Assembly (NCBI RefSeq): GCF_900102495.1
Contig: NZ_FMVQ01000014.1
Location: forward strand, 1 to 64,000
DNA: 64,000 nt
Reading direction: 5' to 3'
Source of the DNA: Nitrosospira sp. Nl5
Lineage (GTDB): Bacteria; Pseudomonadota; Gammaproteobacteria; Burkholderiales; Nitrosomonadaceae
The notes under the pieces: generated by a model
Databases searched by the model: none
What the model saw: only the letters and a program-made list of their open reading frames with translations
What the model was told of the DNA's origin: nothing
Shown here: piece after piece, positions 54,756 to 63,439 of the stretch
Layout: each line of letters starts with the position of its first letter
How positions within the stretch are numbered: position 1 is the stretch's first letter
Position numbers and translations under genes: made by a program

Positions 54756-55199
54756 TTAGGCCACCATTGACAATTCCCATTCTGCTTTATATGAATCCAG
54801 CATTCTGACTCGTTCTTCGGTCACCATGCCGTCCACAATGCGGAAGCTGCGGATCTCTTCCCTATAAACCGCATCTGTTGGAATGATGACGTAATGAGAT
54901 CGCGGCTCTGTTGCATATTGGACATCGATACGGCTGGGGTAGGCTTGCGTATTGGTGTGCGAATGGTAGATAACGATGGGCTCCTCGCTTCGCATTTCCA
55001 TTGTTCTCCAAACCTGAAGATGCTGCTGGGAATCGAATCTAAAAAAAGTTTCCGATTGGGCCACATTGCGCATTGGAATAAAACGTAGCGGAAGATTTGA
55101 ACCCGCGGGTCCGGCGATGATTCCACAGGTTTCAATAGGATGATCTTTATGTGCTTGAGCAAGCATCGCTTCGACAAGTTTGGCGTGTATCGTCAGCAT
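54756..55199 (-). CDS. JAMM/Mov34-type metallopeptidase
   Basis: A 147-residue JAB1/MPN+ peptidase. The zinc site is complete: Glu23 in HPIETCG, and H79-x-H81-x7-S89-x2-D92 in YHSHTNTQAYPSRID. Relatives trim sulfur-carrier tails (QbsD) or release cysteine from CysO-Cys (Mec+). Here the carrier already ends in Gly-Gly, so the second role or removal of an adduct is more likely. It lies 59 bp from the His-tailed protein gene, upstream of it, on the same strand. An AGGAG lies 11 bp before the ATG. Confidence 0.9.
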   Translation of the reverse strand: MLTIHAKLVEAMLAQAHKDHPIETCGIIAGPAGSNLPLRFIPMRNVAQSETFFRFDSQQHLQVWRTMEMRSEEPIVIYHSHTNTQAYPSRIDVQYATEPRSHYVIIPTDAVYREEIRSFRIVDGMVTEERVRMLDSYKAEWELSMVA

Positions 55200-55331
55200 A
55201 ATTCTTCAACTCCTGGGATAGTAGGTTGATTGAAATGAAAAACAGAATTCTCTGTTCTGCCAGAAGAAGCAGCTCTTTTAATCGTGGCAAATTAAGCAAT
55301 TGCTTAATAATTAATAATCTCCCTAGCTCAA

Positions 55332-56504
55332 CTAATAGCCTGGCAATGAGCGATCGACATCCCTTATCCACGCTAAGATTCCTCCGTCCAAGCTCTTTAC
55401 ATTTGTAAAACCATGTTTTTGCATTTCCATGAGAACATCCTTGGAGCGAATGCCCATCTTGCAGTGAAGGATGATGAGGTCTTCTTTGTTTAACCGGGAT
55501 AAATTTTCTTCCGACATGATCTTGTTTTTAGGTATATGGCTTGCACCTTCAATACGGACAATGTTCCATTCTTCGATTCCTCTGACATCGATGAGCTGCA
55601 TATCCATGCCGCTTTCCCGCAGTTGTTTCAACTCCAAGGCACTGATCACCGGAACATTTGTTTTGTTGTCGGTTGCCAATTTCCTTGATCCGCAAAATTC
55701 CTGATAATCGATCAGTGCCGTTATAGAAGTTCTTACCGGCGCTCGCCGTAACGGTATAAATCTATACGTCATATCCAGGGCATCATAGACAGCGAGGCGG
55801 CCGAGTAAGGTTTCGCCCAGGCCAGTGATTAATTTAATAGCCTCTGTCGCCATGATTGCACCGATCGATGCGCAAAGAATGCCTAATACCCCACCTTCCG
55901 CGCAGGAAGGTGCCATTTCTGATGGGGGCGGCTCAGGGTAAAGATCACGATAATTCAGACCGCGTCCGCCCGGCGCATCTTCCCAGAAGACGGAAGCTTG
56001 TCCTTCGAACCGGAAGATGGATCCCCAGACATAGGGTTTTCCCGCAAGCACGCAGGCATCATTGACAAGATATCGCGTAGCAAAATTATCCGTCCCATCG
56101 ATAATCAGGTCATAGCCGGGAATTATCCCCATAGCATTATTTGCTTCCAAGCGTTCAGTATGGAGCTGAACATGAACATAAGGGTTCAGTTCGTTGATAG
56201 CGTCCTTCGCGCTCTTGGATTTGAATCTTCCGATATCCGATTGCCCATGAATGATTTGCCTTTGCAGGTTTGATTCATCGACGATATCGAAGTCGGTGAT
56301 TCCCAACGTCCCAACTCCCGCCGCAGCGAGATACAGAAGTACCGGAGATCCTAGGCCCCCGGCGCCTATCACCAGGACTCTACTATTCTTGAGGCGCTTC
56401 TGTCCTTCCAAACCAACGTCAGGAATCAACAGATGACGGCTGTACCGTGAAATCTCATCATTGCTCAAGTCTTTCGAAGGGTGTACTAGCGGTAATAGTT
56501 GCAT
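55332..56504 (-). CDS. ThiF/MoeB-rhodanese fusion (MoeZ type), sulfur carrier activation
   Basis: A 390-residue protein. Residues about 14-250 are an E1-like adenylating domain (SRYSRHLLIPDVGLEGQ, VIGAGGLGSPVLLYLAAAG, IIDGTDNFATRYLVND, CAEGGVLGILCASIGA), and about 285-385 are a rhodanese domain with active Cys348 in LHCKMGIRSKDV. It adenylates the Gly-Gly of the sulfur carrier and transfers sulfur to make the thiocarboxylate, like QbsC/PdtF. GGAGG lies 6 bp before the ATG. It follows the receptor gene by 109 bp on the same strand. Confidence 0.93.
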   Translation of the reverse strand: MQLLPLVHPSKDLSNDEISRYSRHLLIPDVGLEGQKRLKNSRVLVIGAGGLGSPVLLYLAAAGVGTLGITDFDIVDESNLQRQIIHGQSDIGRFKSKSAKDAINELNPYVHVQLHTERLEANNAMGIIPGYDLIIDGTDNFATRYLVNDACVLAGKPYVWGSIFRFEGQASVFWEDAPGGRGLNYRDLYPEPPPSEMAPSCAEGGVLGILCASIGAIMATEAIKLITGLGETLLGRLAVYDALDMTYRFIPLRRAPVRTSITALIDYQEFCGSRKLATDNKTNVPVISALELKQLRESGMDMQLIDVRGIEEWNIVRIEGASHIPKNKIMSEENLSRLNKEDLIILHCKMGIRSKDVLMEMQKHGFTNVKSLDGGILAWIRDVDRSLPGY

Positions 56505-56613
56505 TAGAAACCTCCATGTTTAAATCAACCTTTAGTTTCCTTAACACTGGAATCGAAAATGAATCCGGAAGATAAGATTGAATGCGATGCCTTTATTTAT
56601 GAATACTGAATAT

Positions 56614-58557
56614 TCAGAAGCTCGCGGATAAGCCGATTTGACCCCAGCGCCCCGGCATGGGATACCCTGGCCGATAAGCGTAGTTGGCATCCAGGAGGTT
56701 TTCCATGGCTACGAAAATTTCGCCTCTTTTGCCTAGCATCGGCAGCCGGTGAGAGACACGCGCATTCATGATCACAAATGCATCAACTTGCTCGGTGCTG
56801 GGGACTCCCGCTGCGCGCGGACGGCTAAGCGCCAATATGCTTGACTGATACTGGGTATCGATTGTCAAGCGGATAGGCCCTATCTGCCCATTTATACCCG
56901 CCGTAACAGCCCTCTTTGGTGTATAGGGCAAATTGTCGATGCTGGGATCAAGCAGGGTCAGGCCGCCAAATATCGTCCAATTCGGGGTAATATTTTGTCT
57001 GATTGCAATTTCGGCGCCACGCATCACATAGGTACCGAGATTCAAAAACTGAGGAGGCGGTGGAACAAGTGGCGGGAAACCAAAGATGTAGCGGTTTTTT
57101 ACCTGGTCGACAAACACGCTGATATCGATTTGCGTTGTATCAGTAGGGGTCAGCTTCACACCGACTTCGGCGTGATGGAGTTCCTCCGCGGCAAGTTGTT
57201 TCCATGTTTGTCCCAGCGGAGGAATCAAGGAGGAGAGAACCGGAGCTTCCAAACCCGGATAGTTGATGCCGCGTGACACATTGCCGAATATCGTGACTCT
57301 CTCGGAAACCAGGGACAGGCCGGCATGTGGCGACGTTCTGGTTTGGAACACGCTATGGTCATATACTCGTATCCCGAGTGCCGGGACGAGCGACCAGCCT
57401 TTGCCTAGATCGATCTTCTGGCTCAGCGCGACGTAAGGTGAGGTGACGCGAAAAGTCGGTGAATTAAAGTTGCCCTGGGGTGCTGGGGCTATTCTGTTAA
57501 ATCGCGTATTACCTGAAACCCAATCGCTATCCAATCCGGCAACAATAGCTCCACCCTTCCATAGAGAGAATTCTTCTTTCCAGCGCACGCCAGTCATCTG
57601 GAAATTATTGAACTGATCCCCTTCCAGTCCGGGTTGATGCAACCAATTGCCTTCGCCTCTATTGTGGTAAAAACGCAAATCCCCACGCCAGTCACCATGA
57701 CGATGCGATAAAAAAAAAGAAACCATTCCCGCCTGAGTGTTGTATTGTGGCGCTACTGCAGGCATCGGCAGACGATTATCCCCCGGGTCACGCGCCTGGT
57801 TGTCGACATAAAGGAAGCTCGTGCCAACCGACCAATCGGCATTCAGCCGCACGCCGATGCGGCCCATGACGTTATTCAATTCGCCGCTCGCATTGGGCCG
57901 GTGACCATTCGACTGGGCGTGGCCTTGTGCCAGCATAAAATCGACGTTACCCCTGCGTCCCACCAGATCTGCTTGCTCAATAAAGGTGCTAAAGTATCCC
58001 CCGGATATTCTTCCATTGGCCTGCACGCCATCTTCGGTTGCACGCTTGGTTTCCAGATTGATCGAGGCAAAGTTGTTTCCGTTGATTTGCGGTTGTGGGC
58101 TCTTGTAAACAGTGATGGACTGCATGCCATTGACGGGCAACAAGTCGAGCAACGGGTGATTCCATACGCCCATGTAAAACGGAACGCCATCAATGTAAGT
58201 CTTGATTTCGCTGCCTGGACGGCTTACGCCCATTCCGCGAATATAAACGGCGCCGCCTTGATCGCCACCAAAGCCGCCCACCGGGTTGTAGCGTGATATT
58301 TGCACCCCGGGGGTACGGCGCAGTGCTGAAGCCAGATCGAACGCATTCTGATCGCGCAACTGGCTCTCGTTGACCACCGCGGATGTGCTTGAAAACGGGT
58401 CGATGCGAACGCGATCAATGATCGGATTAGCTGTTACAACAACCGGAGATAGTGGGGTACTCGGAGATGATGCGGTACTCTGTGCCATTGCAAACCCTGA
58501 GAAAATCATTGTTACAGCTGCGCATGTTACGGCTACTACGATTTTTCTTATTTTCAT
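56614..58557 (-). CDS. TonB-dependent outer-membrane receptor of the thiocarboxylate-like cluster
   Basis: A 647-residue receptor with a signal peptide (about 1-25), a plug (SALRRTPGVQISRYNPVGG; YIRGMGVSRPGSEIKTYIDG) and a 22-strand-type barrel ending RWGQIGLSASF. The pdt and qbs clusters each encode such a receptor (PdtK, QbsI) for the metal-thiocarboxylate complex. No STN domain is seen. A nine-base T run on the coding strand lies in the middle. It heads the leftward cluster after a 701-bp gap and has no good ribosome-binding site. Confidence 0.92.
   Translation of the reverse strand: MKIRKIVVAVTCAAVTMIFSGFAMAQSTASSPSTPLSPVVVTANPIIDRVRIDPFSSTSAVVNESQLRDQNAFDLASALRRTPGVQISRYNPVGGFGGDQGGAVYIRGMGVSRPGSEIKTYIDGVPFYMGVWNHPLLDLLPVNGMQSITVYKSPQPQINGNNFASINLETKRATEDGVQANGRISGGYFSTFIEQADLVGRRGNVDFMLAQGHAQSNGHRPNASGELNNVMGRIGVRLNADWSVGTSFLYVDNQARDPGDNRLPMPAVAPQYNTQAGMVSFFLSHRHGDWRGDLRFYHNRGEGNWLHQPGLEGDQFNNFQMTGVRWKEEFSLWKGGAIVAGLDSDWVSGNTRFNRIAPAPQGNFNSPTFRVTSPYVALSQKIDLGKGWSLVPALGIRVYDHSVFQTRTSPHAGLSLVSERVTIFGNVSRGINYPGLEAPVLSSLIPPLGQTWKQLAAEELHHAEVGVKLTPTDTTQIDISVFVDQVKNRYIFGFPPLVPPPPQFLNLGTYVMRGAEIAIRQNITPNWTIFGGLTLLDPSIDNLPYTPKRAVTAGINGQIGPIRLTIDTQYQSSILALSRPRAAGVPSTEQVDAFVIMNARVSHRLPMLGKRGEIFVAMENLLDANYAYRPGYPMPGRWGQIGLSASF
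57710..57718 (-). repeat. Poly-T tract (9 T on coding strand) in the receptor gene
   Basis: Nine A on the plus strand encode Phe-Phe-Leu in a beta-strand. A tract of this length may slip. The frame is intact as given. Confidence 0.85.
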
Positions 58558-58617
58558 TTTTCTTATTTTTGTTTGAATTGCTTATACAGCGAGACAAAAC
58601 CAGTTCGTGCCTTCATA

Positions 58618-58627
58618 TATCATTTTC
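58618..58627 (-). promoter_or_regulatory. Weak Fur-box-like half site
   Basis: On the minus strand GAAAATGATA matches nine of the first ten bases of the Fur consensus GATAATGATA, but the following half is poor. It lies 61 bp before the receptor start. Low support. Confidence 0.25.
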
Positions 58628-58820
58628 TAAATCATGGCCTGCGCGCATAATCAATGTTGCTTCTTATGCTTCTATATTCCCTATAAAGCTTTCTGTGGTT
58701 TTGATGGGTTATGCCACACTTACCCATCCTACATAAGTACAAATGCCTGGAGATTGCTTGTTACAAACGCTCTATGCTTGCTCAATGGGGAATGTAAAAC
58801 AAATTGATGAGATTAGGAAT

Positions 58821-58871
58821 GTGGCATATTGCCGCATGTGTCATATTGTCGCATGCGACATATTGCCGCAC
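58821..58871 (+). repeat. Three tandem 17-bp direct repeats (operator-like)
   Basis: Units at 58821, 58838 and 58855 read GTGGCATATTGCCGCAT, GTGTCATATTGTCGCAT and GCGACATATTGCCGCAC. They share the core CATATTG-CGCA and have no spacer. A degenerate fourth copy may be at 59038-59054. Direct repeats of this kind in front of a gene usually bind a regulator. Confidence 0.75.
58847..58860. promoter_or_regulatory. Perfect 14-bp palindrome at the repeat junction
   Basis: TGTCGCATGCGACA is its own reverse complement and spans the junction of the second and third 17-bp repeats. It could be the binding site of a dimeric regulator. Confidence 0.5.
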
Positions 58872-58927
58872 CTTTAATGGTCACTATGCGGAGTGAGTAG
58901 AGCCGTCAGACGATTTGGTATCAATAG

Positions 58928-58955
58928 AGAATGAGAGTTTCAATCAGCTCATTCT
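58928..58955. repeat. Inverted repeat, 8-bp arms
   Basis: AGAATGAG and CTCATTCT form a perfect stem around a 12-base loop. No T tract follows, so a terminator is unlikely. It may be a regulator site. Confidence 0.5.
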
Positions 58956-59258
58956 TATCACCAAAATATGCAAAATGCATTATACGATTTCATTAGATAT
59001 AGGTTTCTGCTACGGGTGGTTGCTACGAGTCCCGCATGAAATATTGTCGTAAGCGCAATTTTTTGAATTAAAGAGGCGTAATGATCGGATTGTGGCAAAT
59101 TTCTAATCTTAATCGGTAAAATAGAACCTTACGTGGCTGTGAGAAATTTGTGTTCTAAATGAGGTATGGTTTAAAAATATTAAGGCGTACGGTGGGTATA
59201 TAACCGATAAGTTTTTGAATTTCCATTTCAACGAAACTCATATTTGTATAAGGTTCTT

Positions 59259-61763
59259 ATGAACGCAATCAAGCTTTCCTTCCGGATGCTTCGCCGCGAC
59301 TGGCGCGCGGGCGAGTTGCGTGTGCTGGCGTTTGCGCTGGTAATCGCGGTGGGTGGAATGACTACCGTGGGATTTTTCGCCGACCGGGTGCAGTTGGCGC
59401 TTTCCCGCCAAGGCAACCAGTTACTCGGTGCGGATTTGATAATTTTCGCTGATCACCCGCTGCCCCCGCATTATGCGGACGAAGCGAAACAGCTGGGGCT
59501 GACCGTTTCCACCGCGGTGAAATTTCCCAGCATGGCGGCAAAAGGGGAAAACACTTTATTGACGGAGATCAAGGCGGTTACCGCCGGTTATCCCTTGCGC
59601 GGCGAATTGCGTATCAGTGAGGACTTTCGCGATGTGCCATCGTCACGCGTTACCCGTATCGCCAATGCAATTCCGCCTCCCGGCTCTGCATGGGTCGATG
59701 AGAAGCTCATGATTCGCCTTGATCTCCAACGAGGCGACACAATTGAACTGGGTGCATCTAATTTCACCGTCAGCGCGCTGATAACACAGGAGCCGGATTA
59801 TTCCATCGGATTCATTAACTTACGGCCGCGCGTGCTGATAAACGCAGCTGATTTGCCCGCGACCGGCCTAGTGCAGCATGGTAGCCGCATCGGTTATCGC
59901 CTGTTGGTTTCGGGGGAATCCGGCGAGGTGGAGAATTTCCGGAAATGGGCCCAATCGCATTTGACGCTTGGAGAAAGAATCGAAGGCATTCGCGATGCCC
60001 GACCTGAAATTAAAGCGGCCCTGGAGCGGGCGGAAAAGTTTCTCAGCCTGGCCGCCCTGGCAAGCGTGGTACTGGCGGCGGCTGCGGCGGCACTTGCCGT
60101 GCGCCGCTTTACCCAGCGCCATCTCGATGGCTGCGCGGTAATGCGTTGCCTGGGAGCAAGTCAGCCGGCGATGCTGCGCCTCTACCTGTGCCATTTCGCC
60201 GCTCTGGGATTGATTGCCAGCGGGGCCGGTTGTTTGCTCGGTTTTGTCGCGCAGGAGGCTCTCGCTTTTTGGCTCTCCGGGCTGGTGGATGCGGAATTGC
60301 CGTGGCCCAGCGTGTGGCCTGCCGTGCATGGATTGCTGACTGGCCTGGTGTTATTGCTTGGCTTTGCGTTGCCTCCCCTGCTTAATTTGCGAAGCGTACC
60401 TGCGTTGCGAGTATTACGCCGGGACATTGGCATGCAGAATCCTGATAGTCTTATCGGCTATGCACTGGGGCTGGCGGCGCTGTCAGTATTATTTTTGTGG
60501 AAAGCCGGCGACGTGCGGCTGGGTGCTTCTGTCATGGGTGGATTCGCGGCAGCGATAGCGGTTTTCGGCTTGCTTGGATTCATGTTGGTAAAAGCTTTAG
60601 CGCATATGCGCAGCCAAACTGGCGGTGCGTGGCGTTACGGATTGGCAAGCATCCGGCGGCGCGCAACTTCCAGCGTGGTTCAGGCGGTGGCGCTGGGGCT
60701 GGGGTTGATGGCGCTGCTGGCATTGACGTTGATTCGAGACGATTTGCTGCAAAACTGGCGCACCAGCCTGCCGTCTGATGCCCCTGACCATTTCCTGGTC
60801 AACATTCAAAAAGGGCAGTTGGAGCCTCTGGCCGCATTTTTTAAACAGCACCACTTCATGCAGCCGCCGATTTTTCCAATGGTTCGCGGGCGTCTGACCG
60901 CCATTAACGGCAATGCCATCGCAGCGGGGGATTACGCCGATATCCGCGCAAGGCGGCTGGTAGAGCGTGAGTTCAATCTGTCGTGGGCAGCGGAAATGCA
61001 GAGTGACAACCAGATTATCAAAGGCCGCTGGTGGAAAAGCGGAGATACCGGAAAAGCGGTGATGTCAATGGAGGAGGGCATCGCGAAAACGATGGGGTTC
61101 GGCCTGGGCGACACGCTGACTTTCGATGTGGCGGGCAGCACATTTTCCGCCACGATTACCAGCCTGAGGAAAGTAGACTGGGACTCCTTCCGCGTCAACT
61201 TTTTCATCGTCACCCCACCCGGCTTGCTGGAAAGTTATCCGGCAACCTACATTACCAGTTTTCACCTGCCGCCGGAACGTATGGAGGTGGCAAATCAACT
61301 GATCAAAGCGTTTCCCAATCTGCTTGTAATCGATGTGGCGACCATTATCAGTCAAGTCCATAAAATGATCGAACAAGTGACCAAAGCAGTTGAATTCGTT
61401 TTCCTGTTTACGTTACTGGCGGGGGTGGCAGTGTTATATGCCGCAATCGCCTCGACGCAGGACGAGCGCATTCACGAGGCTGCCATCTTCCGCACTTTGG
61501 GGGCAAAGCGCGGCCAATTGGCGCGCGCCTGGGCAGCCGAATTTGCCATACTTGGCGGGCTAGCCGGACTTTTTGCCGCGGCGGGAGCCAGCGCGCTAGG
61601 CTATGTCATTGGCGAATATACATTGAACCTGGCTTACACTTTCAACCCATGGATATGGCTGATCGGCTTACTTGTCGGAATTATCGGTGTAACCGTGGCC
61701 GGTCTGATGGGAACTCGCTCTGCGCTCTCAACACCGCCGCTCCTGACTTTACGGAGGATTTGA
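59259..61763 (+). CDS. ybbP: FtsX-like ABC permease, YbbP family
   Basis: An 834-residue permease opening with MNAIKLSFRMLRRDWRAGELRVLAFALVIAVGG. It has a first periplasmic domain (about 45-250), an FtsX helix bundle (about 260-490), a second periplasmic domain (about 520-710) and a final bundle with FLFTLLAGVAVLYAAIASTQDERIHEAAIFRTLGA. The ATG at 59259 (AAGG upstream) is preferred to one 5 codons earlier. It is the expected partner of YbbA, which lies 21 kb upstream. It starts 701 bp after the receptor. Confidence 0.9.
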   Translation: MNAIKLSFRMLRRDWRAGELRVLAFALVIAVGGMTTVGFFADRVQLALSRQGNQLLGADLIIFADHPLPPHYADEAKQLGLTVSTAVKFPSMAAKGENTLLTEIKAVTAGYPLRGELRISEDFRDVPSSRVTRIANAIPPPGSAWVDEKLMIRLDLQRGDTIELGASNFTVSALITQEPDYSIGFINLRPRVLINAADLPATGLVQHGSRIGYRLLVSGESGEVENFRKWAQSHLTLGERIEGIRDARPEIKAALERAEKFLSLAALASVVLAAAAAALAVRRFTQRHLDGCAVMRCLGASQPAMLRLYLCHFAALGLIASGAGCLLGFVAQEALAFWLSGLVDAELPWPSVWPAVHGLLTGLVLLLGFALPPLLNLRSVPALRVLRRDIGMQNPDSLIGYALGLAALSVLFLWKAGDVRLGASVMGGFAAAIAVFGLLGFMLVKALAHMRSQTGGAWRYGLASIRRRATSSVVQAVALGLGLMALLALTLIRDDLLQNWRTSLPSDAPDHFLVNIQKGQLEPLAAFFKQHHFMQPPIFPMVRGRLTAINGNAIAAGDYADIRARRLVEREFNLSWAAEMQSDNQIIKGRWWKSGDTGKAVMSMEEGIAKTMGFGLGDTLTFDVAGSTFSATITSLRKVDWDSFRVNFFIVTPPGLLESYPATYITSFHLPPERMEVANQLIKAFPNLLVIDVATIISQVHKMIEQVTKAVEFVFLFTLLAGVAVLYAAIASTQDERIHEAAIFRTLGAKRGQLARAWAAEFAILGGLAGLFAAAGASALGYVIGEYTLNLAYTFNPWIWLIGLLVGIIGVTVAGLMGTRSALSTPPLLTLRRI

Positions 61764-61808
61764 TGAGGCATCGCAGGGACTCGCCGCGTTGATCAAATAG
61801 CTCAGTAT

Positions 61809-63005
61809 ATGCGCCGCCGCATTGCTCATCTTGATATGGATGCTTTCTACGCATCGGTCGAGTTATTGCGCTATCCGGATTTGCGCGGATTACCCGTTGT
61901 CATCGGCGGAGGCAGCGATAGGCAACCCATGCTCTGCAAAAACGGTAGGCGGATTTTCGCTCGGCTGGGTGCTTATGCGGGACGAGGTGTGGTGACGACG
62001 GCCACTTACGAAGCACGTGTTTTCGGCATCTTCTCGGGCATGGGCCTCATGAAAGCCGCACAACTGGCTCCTGATGCTATCCTGCTGCCTGCGGACTTCC
62101 AGGCCTACCGCCACTATTCGCAGCTGTTTAAAACTGCCGTGGCCGGCATTGCCCCTCGAATCGAAGATCATGGCATTGACGAGATCTACATTGATCTAAG
62201 CGAGCTACCCGATGACACAGTGATGCTTGCCACGCGCATTAAACATGCGGTACGTGAAGCCACCGGGCTTTCCTGTTCCATTGCCGTAACGCCCAACAAG
62301 CTGCTATCAAAAATCTGCTCTGACCTTGAAAAACCGGATGGTCTCACCATTCTGAGCCTGGCGGAGATACCTGATCGGATCTGGCCTCTATCTGTCGGAA
62401 AAATCAGTGGAATCGGCCCCAAAGCGGCCCAAAAGCTCGCCGCCCTAGGTATCATAACGATTGCCGAACTGGCGGCAGCAGATCCTTCTTTTTTGCAGGT
62501 GCATTTCGGCGGCAGTTATGGCCGCTGGCTGCATGAGGTTTCTCACGGAATCGACGAGCGGCCGGTAATCACGAATTCCGAGCCTAAGTCGATCAGCCGG
62601 GAAACGACTTTCGAACGAGATCTCCACTCCCGCCATGATCGTTCCACCTTGACAGAAATTTTCACGGCGCTATGCACAAACGTCGCACAGGATCTCCAGC
62701 GCAAGGGCTACGTTGCCCGCACCATTGGCATCAAGTTGCGGTATGAGGATTTTCGCACCGTTACCCGCGATATTACGCTATCCCTTCCTACGGCAGATCC
62801 CGCTACCATCCGGGGCGTGGCACAGGACTGTCTGCGGCGCGTACCGTTGAAGCAAAAGCTGCGTTTGCTGGGCGTGCGAGCCAGCGCCTTATCTTCAAGT
62901 AATAGTGTTCCGCACGATAATGGCAAATCGCGCCAAAGGGAATTACCGCTAACCGTATCACCTGTTGAACAGAAGTCTCCCGTGTCCAGCTCGGAATCGG
63001 CCTGA
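61809..63005 (+). CDS. dinB: DNA polymerase IV (Y-family, DinB)
   Basis: A 398-residue translesion polymerase with the catalytic motifs HLDMDAFYASVELL at the N terminus and HGIDEIYIDLSEL (about 118) plus LSCSIAVTPNKLLSKICSDLEKPDG. A helix-hairpin-helix follows (GIGPKAAQKLAALGI), then the little-finger domain. Residues about 36-58 carry an insertion (QPMLCKNGRRIFARLGAYAG) that I have seen in beta-proteobacterial members. The C-terminal QRELPLTV is a possible clamp-binding motif. It starts 45 bp after ybbP. Confidence 0.92.
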   Translation: MRRRIAHLDMDAFYASVELLRYPDLRGLPVVIGGGSDRQPMLCKNGRRIFARLGAYAGRGVVTTATYEARVFGIFSGMGLMKAAQLAPDAILLPADFQAYRHYSQLFKTAVAGIAPRIEDHGIDEIYIDLSELPDDTVMLATRIKHAVREATGLSCSIAVTPNKLLSKICSDLEKPDGLTILSLAEIPDRIWPLSVGKISGIGPKAAQKLAALGIITIAELAAADPSFLQVHFGGSYGRWLHEVSHGIDERPVITNSEPKSISRETTFERDLHSRHDRSTLTEIFTALCTNVAQDLQRKGYVARTIGIKLRYEDFRTVTRDITLSLPTADPATIRGVAQDCLRRVPLKQKLRLLGVRASALSSSNSVPHDNGKSRQRELPLTVSPVEQKSPVSSSESA

Positions 63006-63035
63006 ACCAGCTGCCATCAAAAATGTTTCGGAAGT

Positions 63036-63051
63036 GTCCAGGGATCTGGAC
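63036..63051 (+). terminator. Hairpin after dinB, weak terminator candidate
   Basis: GTCCAG and CTGGAC form a perfect 6-bp stem around the loop GGAT, 31 bp after the dinB stop. There is no T run after it, so a rho-independent terminator is not supported strongly. Confidence 0.3.
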
Positions 63052-63145
63052 TGCGACTTATAAAACGCGCCCTAATTGCGAAGGCCAGTTTGCGAAGCCC
63101 TGCTGCTTCGCCTCGCCATTTCCCTTTTACCATCGCTCGTTCAAT

Positions 63146-63439
63146 TCAGGGATTCCGGTTCTTGCGTAGCCAGCGAAAAAAGAATACGTAAATAAAGGCC
63201 GGAACGAACGGGAGTATCCACGGAAACATCTGTGTCAGCCAAGCGGCATAAAAGCTATTCATATAGCGGGCCTTGGCGAGCGCACAGGCGTCCGCGCCGA
63301 GTTGACGACAGGTAAGCTCGATTTCCAGGGACACCTGAGCATGGGCGAGCCAGAGCCAGTACGCCATCGATGCCGCAAAAACAATCAGCAGTAGCGTAAA
63401 TAGCGTTACGTGGCCCTTTTGCCGCAATACTGGTTGCAT
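63146..63439 (-). CDS. Small two-helix membrane protein
   Basis: A 97-residue protein with two membrane helices (VTLFTLLLIVFAASMAYWLWLA and FPWILPFVPAFIYVFFFRWL) and a short loop with two Cys (TCRQLGADACALAKA). It ends LRKNRNP, with basic residues inside. The frame is open to 63637, where an ATGA overlap with the MFS stop gives an alternative start, but that extension looks non-coding, and GGAG with GAAGAA precedes the ATG at 63439. Function unknown. Confidence 0.6.
   Translation of the reverse strand: MQPVLRQKGHVTLFTLLLIVFAASMAYWLWLAHAQVSLEIELTCRQLGADACALAKARYMNSFYAAWLTQMFPWILPFVPAFIYVFFFRWLRKNRNP

Larger units (their letters stand above)
58558..59258. other. 701-bp regulatory-type gap between receptor and ybbP-like gene
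   Basis: The short reading frames here look like chance. The region holds a Fur-like half site near the receptor start, three tandem 17-bp repeats (58821-58871), a 14-bp palindrome and an 8-bp-arm inverted repeat. It is AT-richer than its neighbours. It probably contains the cluster promoter and operator. Confidence 0.6.

Noticed and set aside
58558-58736. Strong Fur box before the cluster receptor
   Set aside because: Only a half site agrees; the second half is poor, so it is listed at low confidence.
58821-58871. CRISPR array
   Set aside because: The 17-bp units are tandem with no spacers and number only three; more like an operator.
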